DNA from: Symbiodinium sp. CCMP2592
Taxonomy: Eukaryota; Sar; Dinophyceae; Suessiales; Symbiodiniaceae
Assembly: GCA_905221615.1 (NCBI GenBank)
Contig: CAJNDT010005768.1
Coordinates: 372,001-436,000 of the forward strand
DNA: 64,000 nucleotides
Direction: 5' to 3'
Positions 17,137 through 26,759 of this stretch are shown piece after piece. Below the pieces are notes generated by a model. That model saw only the letters and a program-made list of their open reading frames with translations. It was not told the DNA's origin and searched no databases. The position numbers and the translations under genes were made by a program. How positions within the stretch are numbered: position 1 is the stretch's first letter; the number at the start of each line of letters is the position of its first letter.

Positions 17137-17470
17137 CATTTTATAGACGCGGTGGTCTATAGAATGGCCCTCCAGTGTATACCCAACACAAACACGGCGC
17201 AAAACAGGGTCTATAAAATGACCCACTCAGGTTGTAGGAACAACAACGAAAAACAGTGTGCGTCATGGATGTCTTGGGTGTATTCACTATGGAATGACCC
17301 GCGTGGGTCACCCGGAATGATTTGAGTTTCCCGATGGCATCATGCTGATGGATACCAAGCAGATTTGCCAAAACAGGAGCATACTATAAAATGGCCTGCG
17401 AGGGTACCTTTGAAAGAAGAATAAAACTATGCAAGAATTGTGTTGCCAAGGCGGGTTCTCTATAAAATGG
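17137..17470. repeat. CTATAAAATG motif cluster (left)
   Basis: The motif CTATAAAATG, or its complement CATTTTATAG, recurs at 17137 (reverse), 17155, 17209, 17383 and 17457, usually followed by GRCC. The first two form an inverted repeat with a 6-base loop (17137-17166). The spacing is irregular and it is not a single promoter. Confidence 0.6.
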
Positions 17471-17507
17471 GGGCCGGGGGTGCACACGTAGAGTTTCTCG
17501 ATCCGAT

Positions 17508-17740
17508 TGTTTTTTTGCTCTGTTATTTTCTTTATTTCCTTCATGAGTTCACATTTTTTGTTATTTTCATCTCGTTTTTTAGGTTTATCTTCTCTTGTTT
17601 GCTTTGTTTGGCTTCTTTTGTTCATGTTTTTTTATATTTTTCCTTATCCGTTTTTCCTTTGTGTTTGTACTTTATTTAGTTTACAAATCCGTTTCTTCTG
17701 TTATTTTTAGTTCGCTTTCTTTTAATAAGTTTTATCTGCC
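17508..17740. repeat. T-rich tract
   Basis: About 230 bases dominated by TTTT, TTCT and TTTGT words, a sharp contrast with the GC-rich surroundings. Its end meets a GC-rich run (GGCCCGCGGCGCGGGGGGG) at about 17,742-17,762. No coding sequence. Confidence 0.7.
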
Positions 17741-17761
17741 CCCGGCCCGCGGCGCGGGGGG

Positions 17762-18520
17762 GCAGAGGGCAGGATTGCAGGTTTTTGGGTTAGGGGCTTC
17801 AATCTTTAAGGGACTTTGAGTTTAGAGGCCTATAGGCTTATAGGGTTCAGGTATCTGGGCGGGTTGAAGGGTTGAGGCGGTCAAGGACTTTGACTCTAAA
17901 GTTTCTGCATTCCGGGCTTCTGGTCTTAGGGGTTTGGGGTTGCCGGGGTTGCGGGTTTTTGATTTAGGGGTTTCTGGGTTGCGGGCTTGTAAGTTGAGGG
18001 GTTTATGGTTACTGGGGTTGTAGCTTTCTAGGTTTGTTGTAGGGGTTTAGGGCTTCTGGGTCGTAGGTTTCTGGGTTTGTGTGTTTGGCGTTTGGGGTTT
18101 AAGGCTTCAGGGGTTCTGGGTGTAGGGGCTTTTCTGGGTGGGTTGAAGGGTTAAGGGTTCTGGCTCTAGTGTTTCTGGGTTGCGGGCCCTGGGTTTGGGG
18201 GTTTAGCCTTGCTGGGGTTGCGGGCTTTTGCGTTTCGGTTTAAAGCGGCTTTCTCGGCTGAGGGGTTTAAGGGTTTCTGAGTTGCAGGTTTCTGGGTTAG
18301 GGGGTTTAGGATTTCGCGGTTGCGGGGTTATTAGGTTTAGGGGTTTAGGGTTTCTGGTGTTGCGGGTTTGGTCGAAGGTTAGTTTCTGGGTTGCAGGTGA
18401 CAAGGTTGGAGGAACGGTTGCGGGGCGCTTGCCATTGTGGGTTGCGGATTTCGGCATTGCGGGCTTCTAGGTTCAGGATGGTTCAGGGGTTTATGGTTTA
18501 TAGATGTTGCTAGTACTGCG
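17762..18520. repeat. GGGTTT/GGGTTGCGGG degenerate telomere-like block
   Basis: Nearly 760 bases built from words such as GGGTTTCTGGG, TTGCGGGCTT, TTTAGGGG and GGGTTTAGG on the + strand. This is a degenerate, G/T-rich relative of the TTTAGGG telomere heptamer, in the opposite orientation to the AAACCC-rich block at 29-38 kb. Confidence 0.75.
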
Positions 18521-18529
18521 GGGCTCTTG

Positions 18530-18870
18530 CCACTACGAAATGACCGACGTGGGTGCACGGGCATGATTCTCGAAACGTCCAGTAATATACCATGACAAAC
18601 CCTGTGGGGCTATAGAATGGCTCCCTTGGGTCACCCGGACAAAAAGAGATGACAATGCACGGTGCTACAATGCATGCCATCGTTTCAACCTCCCGACCCG
18701 CTTCCGGCTATAAAATGACCCCCTGGGGGGCACCCCAGACTTTGGCAGGAAAACACAGCGAGTCTATAAAACGACTCGCCGGGGTTGTTGGAAAAGTTAC
18801 AAACCAAATTTCCTATATACTGGAGAGCCATTTTATAGAGAAGCAGTGTTGGTCATTTCATAGAGCCATA
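18530..18870. repeat. CTATAAAATG motif cluster (right)
   Basis: Further copies of the motif seen at 17.1-17.5 kb: 18609, 18708 and 18762 forward, 18829 and 18854 reverse. Two of them sit beside a shared GGGTCACCCGG-like word, also present near 17,305. The two clusters bracket the T-rich and GGGTTT-rich tracts. Confidence 0.6.
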
Positions 18871-18929
18871 TCCAAGGGGTAACTGCAACCTGAGAGTCAG
18901 CTCAGTCATTTCGGCTTCCCGGGCCCCAA

Positions 18930-19590
18930 TCAGTTCAAAAACGTAGAGGCCAAATCTTCAAGTGGTGAGACGCTCGATGGCCAAAATAGAGGCACAGCGG
19001 GTAAATGAGGAAACCAATACCAGACCAGGGTAGCAACACGGAGACGGTGCCAAAAGGGCACACAGATTTCACCAAACGCAGGCATTCCTAAAGGCAGCTG
19101 CAGCCGACACATTCCACCATCTCGAGCCCTCCAGGACGATCGAGCCGACTGTTGTCGCGGCGAATTAAAGCTTGGATTCGCAGCCAAGATGAGCTGCGCA
19201 CCGGCCAACATGCCAAGTTCAAGTTTATGCAACCGACCTCTGCGAAAAAACGATGATCCTTCATGCCAGGCCACGACATCTGCCACTGTGCCCTTCTCGG
19301 CAGCAGCTGCCCGAGCCAGGACCTCTGCAAAAAGAAAACCGAACACTCTCAATAGAGCGACCGACAGCAGTGCTCTAAATCAGACCTATGCATGTCAGCC
19401 GCTTCTCAGGCATGATCTCCATGAGTTTGTGTGGGGTCCCGGCCAGCTTTGACAGCATGCTGCAAGCTTCGGTGCTCCTATGAGACTTACAGTCTCGTGA
19501 GATGTGCACAAGGGCTTCGGCTGTCCTGTTCGCAACATCAGGCGCCGTGCCCTCGCTGAGAGGCTGCAACGCGCGGGCGAAGCGGGCCAA
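18930..19590 (-). CDS. candidate coding exons, unknown product
   Basis: Two minus-strand stretches look like real protein. One, at 19,375-19,590, has a run near MARFARALQPLSEGTAPDV and an STEACSMLSKLAGTPHKLME helix. The other, within 18,930-19,352, contains EVLARAAAAEKGTVADVVAW and GMLAGAQLILAANP. They are in different frames, as expected of separate exons. No family was recognised and boundaries are not placed. The stretch 19,600-20,100 is ambiguous. Confidence 0.3.
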
Positions 19591-20100
19591 ATCCGCCAGG
19601 TCCGCCTAGAGGGTCAACGGATGGACACTGCGAGCCATGGCTTCTACTGAAGTGGTTGCTAGCACCTGTCGGTGGCGACACCCAACTCATGTATGCACTT
19701 TGCCACTGCGGCGCGATGAGGAGTGCTTGTCAAGCTGGACACTCTCCTGCCTCTCCAGCTGTGGACAGCACGCCACCCAGGAGCGAGGAAAGCAGTTGGC
19801 GCTGTGCCTCCCAAACCCCAAGCAAGATGCCTTGAATGCAAAGCATGCGCCCTGGAAACGAAACCGAAAGGCGATGCATCTTTGCGCTCTGGTCTTACGA
19901 AGTCTTTTGCCGGTCGCCTCCATGCGCTGCACCACCTGAGTTGCAGGACGGGCAGACGGACCCAAGCAGTTCAGCTTCGAAGCATGGAAAGGGACGCGGG
20001 GACGTCCCAGGGTGCCACCTTCTGAGACAAAACACACCTCTTCAGTGAATCCGAGCGCGAGGCGGCTGAAACGTCGTCACTCTGACCGCGGCTAAGCACT

Positions 20101-22149
20101 TCAAAGACTGGGAGGACATAGCGCCTGGCCAGACTGGGACCCTCTGCTGCCTCTGCGATGGATGGTCTCATGTGCTGACACAGAAAACAGCCGAGAATGT
20201 GGCCAGTGCAAGCCTTTGAGCTCGTCCCCAGCCCTCGGAAAGGCAGGGGATTGCACGAAAATGTCGCCCATCAGCTCTGCTCGAATCTTCCAGGGTCGTT
20301 GCGTCACAACTAGCTCAGCAGCCACATCAGGATCCTGTAGCAACTCGCGCTGAGCCCATTCTCTCCCCGTACTAGTAGGTGACATCTATGAGCAACCTTT
20401 GGGCCAGTCATCTGCCGAATCTCATGTGGCCAGTTCTCTAACTCGGAACAGATCTCGTGTTCCCCCACTCCTTGGCGCGCTCAAGGGCATATCCCAATCG
20501 CTCATCCACACCACGCAGCCTGCTAGCCAAAGATTGAGACACGCATGCCGTGTACCCTGTCTTCCATCTCATGCCAAGGTCTGTTCTCAGATTTCTGCAG
20601 AAAGCTTGCCTGACTTCGGGCCGACTATCGGTGCAGCGAAACCTTAGGGGTACTGCCAGGCATGGCATCACTTTGCAGGCACCACGTGCAGATGCTTCTA
20701 GGCAACTCCCACATTTCGAAGTGGCCCTCGAAGTAGGTCTGAAAGTCGTCATCGTCCCACATTGGCTTTTGCAAGATGTTTCCAAAGTATGCCTCAGAAT
20801 CGGATTTGTTCACAACCGCTCACGTTTGCAAAAATGCTGTGTTTCCTTTGTTTGAGAGCCACCCCCCCCCCCCCCCCCCCCGACTTCAGGGTCAGCAGTG
20901 TGTTGGTGCCCAAAGAACCGACAGGGACAACCCATGGTTGAGTATAGAACGCTCCCTCCAAATTGGCTGAGCGAGGCGCGACCACGTTCGCGTCAGCTTT
21001 CACTTCCTGCAATCAAACCACAGGCGAACACACGTTCTGGAAGTTCGCTCAAGATCACGGCGACCTCGAAGGTGACCCAGCCGCCCTTCTTCTCGATGGC
21101 GGGCCTTAGGACCTTCAGGGTGTTCCTGCAGGACCTACGGCCATCTGTGGCGAGTGCAGGGTCCAACCTCCTCGATGTCGATGAACTTGAACATTGCCTG
21201 GAAATCGACGAGTGTGAAGTCAATGATGACCCTTGGCCACAGGAAAATCATTCGCAGAGAGGTCGCACTTCATTTCGCCATGAACGGTCGTGACGGACAA
21301 GTAAACACAAACTATGAGCGTCAATTTCCACTCCCACCTGCCCGAAGGCTCTCAGAGCGTGGCTTTTTAGGAAGCGGCCCACCACTGTATGGGATCATCC
21401 TGCCCAAGAATCGTCTCAGCGACATGGCGGCACATCTTGGATGCATCAGAAGACACAGGAAGGCTGCTTCCCACGGGCCTCAGTTGCGTTGGCGGGCGGA
21501 ACCTTGGACGGGTCAGGAATCGGCACACCCAATGTTATCAGATTCATCAAAGCAGACAGTATAGTGGCATCGCATGCCGAGGAACGCCAAGAAGTAGCCC
21601 CGGCGGAACGCCGCTTCGAAACGGAAGGCATTGTCATAGAGCGGACCTTGCAAGCTGAAGTTTGAGTGATCAGAAAGTCCGGGATGCTGGTTGCTGACAC
21701 TCATGAGGCAACTACGATTGTGCTCGGACGCTCTCACCCCAAGACTACATGATCAAAACTCAGTGGACTCGCCCATGGATTTTCAGGATTCTCCCTGGCA
21801 GACAGAACAAGAATCAGCAACTCTTGGACTTGCATGACTTGGAATGAGAGAGTCTTGAGTTCGGACAGACAGACCCAGCTCCAGGGGAGCTCTCCTCGCT
21901 GAGCCGCGAGCTGGAGATGACGATGAAATTGACGTTTTCATTCTTCTCTCCCTTCCCAGCCTCTACAAAAACGGCCGGCACTGCTATCGAGTTCTCGAGG
22001 CTGGGCAAGGCAAGACCAGGTCTGAGAAGGCTGCGCAAGCTCACTTCGGGCTGCTGTGAGACTTCTACAGGCTCAAGTCTGCTGAAACAGCTCAAGGCCC
22101 GCCTCCACCAGCCGCAGATCCGATTCGCGATGGTCATTGACCTGAGCAT
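20101..22149 (-). CDS. candidate multi-exon gene, unknown product
   Basis: A run of minus-strand segments with convincing protein composition in changing frames. From 5' to 3': one containing IAVPAVFVEAGKGEKNENVNF (about 21,900-22,080; shown part 20 residues: IAVPAVFVEAGKGEKNENVN); one containing GPLYDNAFRFEAAFRRGYFL (about 21,580-21,680); VIIDFTLVDFQAMFKFIDIE (about 21,160-21,235); RPAIEKKGGWVTFEVAVILS (about 21,040-21,120); SANLEGAFYTQPWVVPVGSL (about 20,890-21,010); PMWDDDDFQTYFEGHFEMWE (about 20,700-20,790); a Cys/Arg-rich segment ending EWGN (about 20,440-20,660); and ELLQDPDVAAELVVTQRPWK (about 20,260-20,350). The opposite strand reads poorly at each. The exon boundaries are not resolved, and some segments could belong to different genes. 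No domain was recognised. Confidence 0.4.
20862..20881. repeat. homopolymer C tract (20 bases)
   Basis: An uninterrupted run of C inside the candidate gene at 20.1-22.1 kb, probably in an intron. It is G-rich on the presumed sense strand. Confidence 0.9.
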
Positions 22150-22411
22150 CGAACCTTCTCGGAGAACCTAGGTGACCAAATCTACCAACTCTAGCCACGG
22201 CCGTTGAAGGTGGTTCGTTTCAGCTACAAGTACAGCTAAACTTAGATGTAGAAGCTTTTACCAGCTCGGCTGCAGAGGAGCAAGGTTCACGCAGCAGCTG
22301 TTGGGCAACTGTCCGGAGCCTGAAAGATCGCCCTATCGGCTTCTGAAGTCGGATGCCATGAGCGAACGGCCCTCGAACAACTATAAAACACTTCCACAGC
22401 ACGCAGCTGGA

Positions 22412-23811
22412 TCACAGAAAGATCGGTTGGTCGGCTGTCGCTTTCCGAACGCATCGGATGCATGAAGCTGTCCGTGCTGAATACATGCACACTCTGCTAC
22501 TCCGTTCTGCTTCCGCGGATATCCCATCCGTCGTCACTGCAGGCACGAAACAGCCTCTTCCAAAACGAGCAAGGTCTGACAGCATGTCAGCATGTCCATC
22601 AAGGAGCAAGTACAGAATGGGTGCAAGGCTGCACGTGTTGCACGAGGCCTGCCGTTGCCAGCTGAGATTCGGACATCAATCTCGAAAGCCAGATTGAAGC
22701 CGCCGGGGCGCCCAGCGACAACCTTCGGCTGCAGACTTCACAGAGGATGCGACTTTGCAAGGCAGAAACCAACTCACGTTCTTTGGGGCGCCTTCTCACC
22801 GGCACTCGACCGAGTCCTCGCCTGAACACGCCGCGTGCGACATTACATCAGAGCATCATCACAGAGGCCACTCCCAGCCACTCCCGCCTCCAATGCGCGA
22901 ATGCGGCACATGTTGTTGACATCTGGCAGCCTGCAGCTTGCGAAGGGTTGTCAGAAGCTCAGGATTCGCAATCACGGCGAGCTGATGCAAAGCACTCCCG
23001 AATCCTTCAACTGCCTACATCATCTACTCTTGGAAATATTTGGGAATGACATCGTGCCTGAACTCTGGCTCTGCCGGAGAAGCAAAATCAACATACTGGA
23101 CGAGGCTGCTGACGTGATCAGGATCGCACCACCACAGAGAAAGCTTCGCCGCTTTGAAGAATGGCACGAACCTCCGTCCAATAAGATCACCAAGTCCTAG
23201 CTCAAATACAAGGTCACTGCCAAGAAACGTTTTCTTAATGTCGCGGGCGCTTTTCACACGATGCTACAGCCCTTTCGCGCTTTCGAAACACATCGAGTTT
23301 GCGATCATGGCCCATGGGCTTCTGACTGATCCAACCCACTCTTGCCATCGAGACGGGCGTCCGCACGCGAATTGACCTTCGCTTGCATGCAACACCTTTC
23401 GTTCACACGCAAGGCTTCCCCATATCGGCGAATCCGTGCCTCACATTGAGCTCTTGCACGCTCATCACCGTAGCGCACGAACTTGTTTGGATACCTTGCG
23501 ATTCCGTGCTGGATTACGTGAGCTCGCGAGAAATGCAGCCCGATGCAGTCACATTCCTTGCTGCCATGTCACCCGATGGGCTGCAACATAAACTCCCGGG
23601 GAATACGCTGGCGTGGTGCCAAATTCTGCGCCTTGCGACAGTACAGATGGCACTCAACAGCGCAAAGAGAGGAGCATGTACCGATCGCAGCGAATCCGAA
23701 AGCTTCGATGCCCTCTCCCATTCTGCGCATCGCGCCTTCAGGTCTGGGCCTCAGACATCCAACATCGAAGTCTCTCAGCAGCAGATGCGTACTCAAGAAC
23801 TCCAGCATCAT
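22412..23811 (-). CDS. candidate coding exons, unknown product
   Basis: Protein-like minus-strand segments. At 23,690-23,811 there is a segment with LEFLSTHLLLRDFDVGCLRP and EGAMRRMGEGIEAFGFAAIG. At 23,110-23,257 there is SARDIKKTFLGSDLVFELGL and RRFVPFFKAAKLSLW. At 22,530-22,609 there is LLDGHADMLSDLARFGRG. Frames differ between them. No homology was recognised and no splice sites were fixed. It may be one gene or several. The interval 23,812-24,190 holds no clear signal. Confidence 0.3.
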
Positions 23812-24194
23812 CCTAAATCGCGCACCTTGCCACGTGCGAACAATTCAACTGTTGGCGAAGACTCCCCTCAGAAACATAAACAGAGGTGGAGGAACAGCGA
23901 ACCCCGAGAAGGAACCTGCAGTAACCTGCAGGGATACCAAACGCTGAAAAGCGACCTTGCCCGCGACTGGAGCGCAGCAACGCCTGCCGCTGCGCATCGT
24001 AAGTGGCACCTGGGCAGCTGTACGCAGAAAGGCCTGTCGTGGCCCTGAATCCGCTGACAGGAGCTAAGGTGACAACGCTTGGTGGCATTGCTGAGTGTCT
24101 CCTTATGCCAGCAACACAGCGGTTCTGAAGCCAGCGTGGTATTTGCAATGAAGCTTCAACAAGGAATTACTCTGATCAGTGTCCGAACTGCATC

Positions 24195-24957
24195 CTACGA
24201 TCTTGCTCCGGTACGGCCGTATTCTGGCAGCCATGTGTCGTAAGCGTTGTTGATGGCGCGAATCTTCTCTTCTGCCTCGCCACTGGCGCTGATCATATGA
24301 ACCGCATGCTCATGCTCTCAATCTGGAGACCGGAAAAGGCTGGGCACTGGAGACAGATAGCTGAAAAGTTGGAAGTGAAGGCAAGGACTTCGAAACCGAA
24401 TTCGAAAATGCGTAAAGGAATCCGGGAAGCCGACACAGGCACTCGGAAAGCAAATCCGAGTCTCCTTCTCACAGCCTGGCCTGTAGCCCTTCGAAAGTCG
24501 AAGGATGTAGGACTCAAGCACTCAAGACTACACCTTAGAGTCCTGAATTCAAGCTCGCGGCCTCAGATTCAAAAACAGCCCTTACACCGCCCTTGCCGAA
24601 GCAAGCAGTCCCACCGAGCCCCGGCCTCATCCCGGCCCTCTGGATGCTTGTCGGGGTGCCACTTGAGCACCAACTTCCTGCCGAATCTTCAATGCCTCTG
24701 CCTTGTAGTGCCCCTTTCAGAGCACCGCACAGCATGGCTCCTGTAGGCCTTCTTGATGTCTTTCTCGTCTGCGTCTTCGGCCACTTCCAGCCTGGGCTGT
24801 AGCTCACTTCCGGCAGAGGCTGCGATCCGAGGGACGCCTTGAGGCTTGTCGCAAAAAGAGCTCTCAACACTTGCTAGCTGCAGGAAAAGAACGCTCCGTA
24901 GTGGTCCACAATACCCAAATCGTTCTTCTTCTCTTTCTCCTGCTCCTTCTCCTTCTC
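24195..24957 (-). CDS. J-domain (DnaJ/Hsp40-like) protein, C-terminal exons
   Basis: Four minus-strand exons give a continuous J domain when joined at intron borders. Exon 24893-24957 encodes a Glu/Lys-rich run ending in VDHYGA. Exon 24741-24791 encodes LEVAEDADEKDIKKAYR. Exon 24626-24677 encodes KLVLKWHPDKHPEGRDE with the HPD motif. Exon 24195-24275 encodes AEEKIRAINNAYDT followed by 12 residues and a TAG stop. J domains stimulate the ATPase of Hsp70 through HPD. Here the domain lies at the extreme C-terminus, unlike classical DnaJ. Introns are 24792-24892 (GT-AG), 24678-24740 (GA-AG) and 24276-24625 (GC-AG), all followed by G. Upstream exons of the same gene are listed separately. Confidence 0.85.
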
Positions 24958-24999
24958 CTGTCAGAGGGTCTGCATTGCATCTTCGGATGCTTATGCTGG

Positions 25000-26640
25000 T
25001 GGTGGCACAGGGCCTCTTCCGGCAGCGGTGGCAGACCCCGCCTGGAGACACGGGCATCGAGCTGAAGTGGCGGGGTTTGTGTTCACAACGGAAGCAAGCC
25101 GCGTCAGGTGCAACATGGCAGCTTACTTTTGACATCAGGCACTGCCTCTCTCGGACATTCTGCGCAGTTTTGCAGATCCAGGCCTGTGCGCAGCACTCTC
25201 AGGTGCAGTTCAACCCCTGATCCGTAGTTGCAATCCAGGCACGGAAGGATTCCGGATTCCGGGCCCTTTCTGCTCCAGCTCCTTGCCAGGACATGCAAGG
25301 TCTGCGCGGATGTCAGCTGCATTGCTCTGCATCTTTGGCTCTCCTTCAATGCGTGCACCGCATCTTTAGCATCGAGACTTTTCAGTGCCTCAGCGTCGAA
25401 GCCGGCGTGACATGAAACCGCGTTTGCCGGGCAGGTAAACCGAGCTGAGAGGCGTTGAGGGCCTTGGAGTCCAAGCTGGGGAACTTCGAGAGCCAGGCCT
25501 GCAGCTCCAAGAGCTCCTGAAACGAGCAGACATAGAGAGCAGAAACAGGGAGCAGAGGGCAGAAAGAGCTGCCGCACTCCTCCTCGGAAGCCGGAGGACG
25601 CTCCTCACCTGCAAAGGAACGGAGGGAGGAGGAGAGAGCCTTCCCCCACATCATCGGCGGACCTTCACGATGGGTGCGACGAGACTTTCGCTGCTCCTGT
25701 CAACAACAACATTGGGTCCAGGCAAGCTTGTCATATGCAGGCGACGGTGCCGTAAGACAACAATCCAACCGTCTCTCCATTCAAACCCACTGATGGCATC
25801 GGATCCTCATCGAACTTTTTCCTGGCCTCTTCTGCACGGCGCTTTGCCTTCGTGCAACGAGCCAGAACAGCAACAACGTGAATCCCAACGTCTCAGCTCG
25901 GTCACTTCACCGATGGTATCTTCGAAAGATTGACCGGTCCTTAGAAGCTGAAAAACTCTACACATGGTCTATACATGGATGCAAACTCAGCAAGGCATCG
26001 GCCACTCGCTGCCGCCGGCTTTGGCACCCTCCGCGCCGTCTTTGGCAGCTGGTGCTGGGGCAGGTGGTCGTGGAGACGGCGGTGGAGGCATGGGCGGGGC
26101 AGGTGGCGGAGATGTGAAAGACGATTGAGGTGGCATCGCCATAGGCGGGGCAGGTTGGACAGGAGGAGGTTGTGCTGAAAAAGGAGGCACTGCACTTGGC
26201 ATTGCACCGTGAACGGTGCCTGGAATTGCGCCGGGCATTCCACCCGGCATTGCACCAGGAATTGCACCGGGCATGACACCGGGGATTGCATTAGGTGGTC
26301 GAATGCCTACAAAAGTTGAAGGGGGAGTGTTGAGGCCGTGTGTTGGAACAGTCATCTGTGGAGGGATTGCAGCGGCTCCTGGATATGATGCGCCCGGGTG
26401 TGGATAGCCGTGGCCCATACATGCCGACTGCGGAAAGGGCTGTTGTGCTGGAAAGCCTTGTGGATAGCCTGAGCCAAAGAAGCGAAGCTTCTCTGAGGAA
26501 AAAGCTTCCCCAAAGTCGCGCTAAGCACAGCACTTGCGGCGGGAGGCGGCCAGTGAGGCGGAGGCGCAAATGGGTGCATGTCCTGGTCCCCCTGTGGCTC
26601 ACAGATCTCACATGAGCGAGGAAAGAAAGTCTGAGAGGAG
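25000..26640 (-). CDS. probable upstream exons of the J-domain gene (zinc-finger and Pro-rich parts)
   Basis: On the same strand, 5' of the J domain, several segments look coding. About 26,540-26,640 has a CEIC motif followed by PPPHWPPPAAS. About 25,987-26,480 is a Pro/Gly/Met-rich region with PGAIPG-type tandem units and PPPAPPMPPPPSPRPPAPAP. About 25,790-25,850 encodes AKRRAEEARKKFDEDPMPS. About 25,380-25,510 includes LELQAWLSKFPSLDSKALN and ALKSLDAKDAVHALKE. About 25,020-25,110 has a C-x2-C-x17-C-x2-C arrangement (CFRC ... CHRC), a possible zinc-binding module. The splice junctions between them were not established, so they may belong to two genes. Proline-rich plus J-domain proteins occur in RNA processing and chaperone roles; the function here is unknown. 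Confidence 0.45.
26203..26290. repeat. 15-bp tandem repeat coding PGAIPG/PGxMPG
   Basis: About six imperfect 15-base units of the form GGCATTGCACCAGGA on the + strand. On the minus strand they keep frame and give Pro-Gly-Ala-Ile/Met repeats in the Pro-rich exon. Confidence 0.75.
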
Positions 26641-26759
26641 CTTCAGCACGAGTCTGCGGCCTTCGCCTTTCGCTGGCAGACGCCTGGTTGACAAGCCGAC
26701 TGCCTTGGCCCATAGCCTTTGGACCGCTCTGCTAGTTCAGCTTTGACAAGGTGACTGCT

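Noticed and set aside
17137..17470. CTATAAAATG motifs as TATA-box promoters
   Set aside because: They occur about ten times in both orientations without adjacent genes, and dinoflagellate promoters generally lack a canonical TATA box; a repeat explanation fits better.
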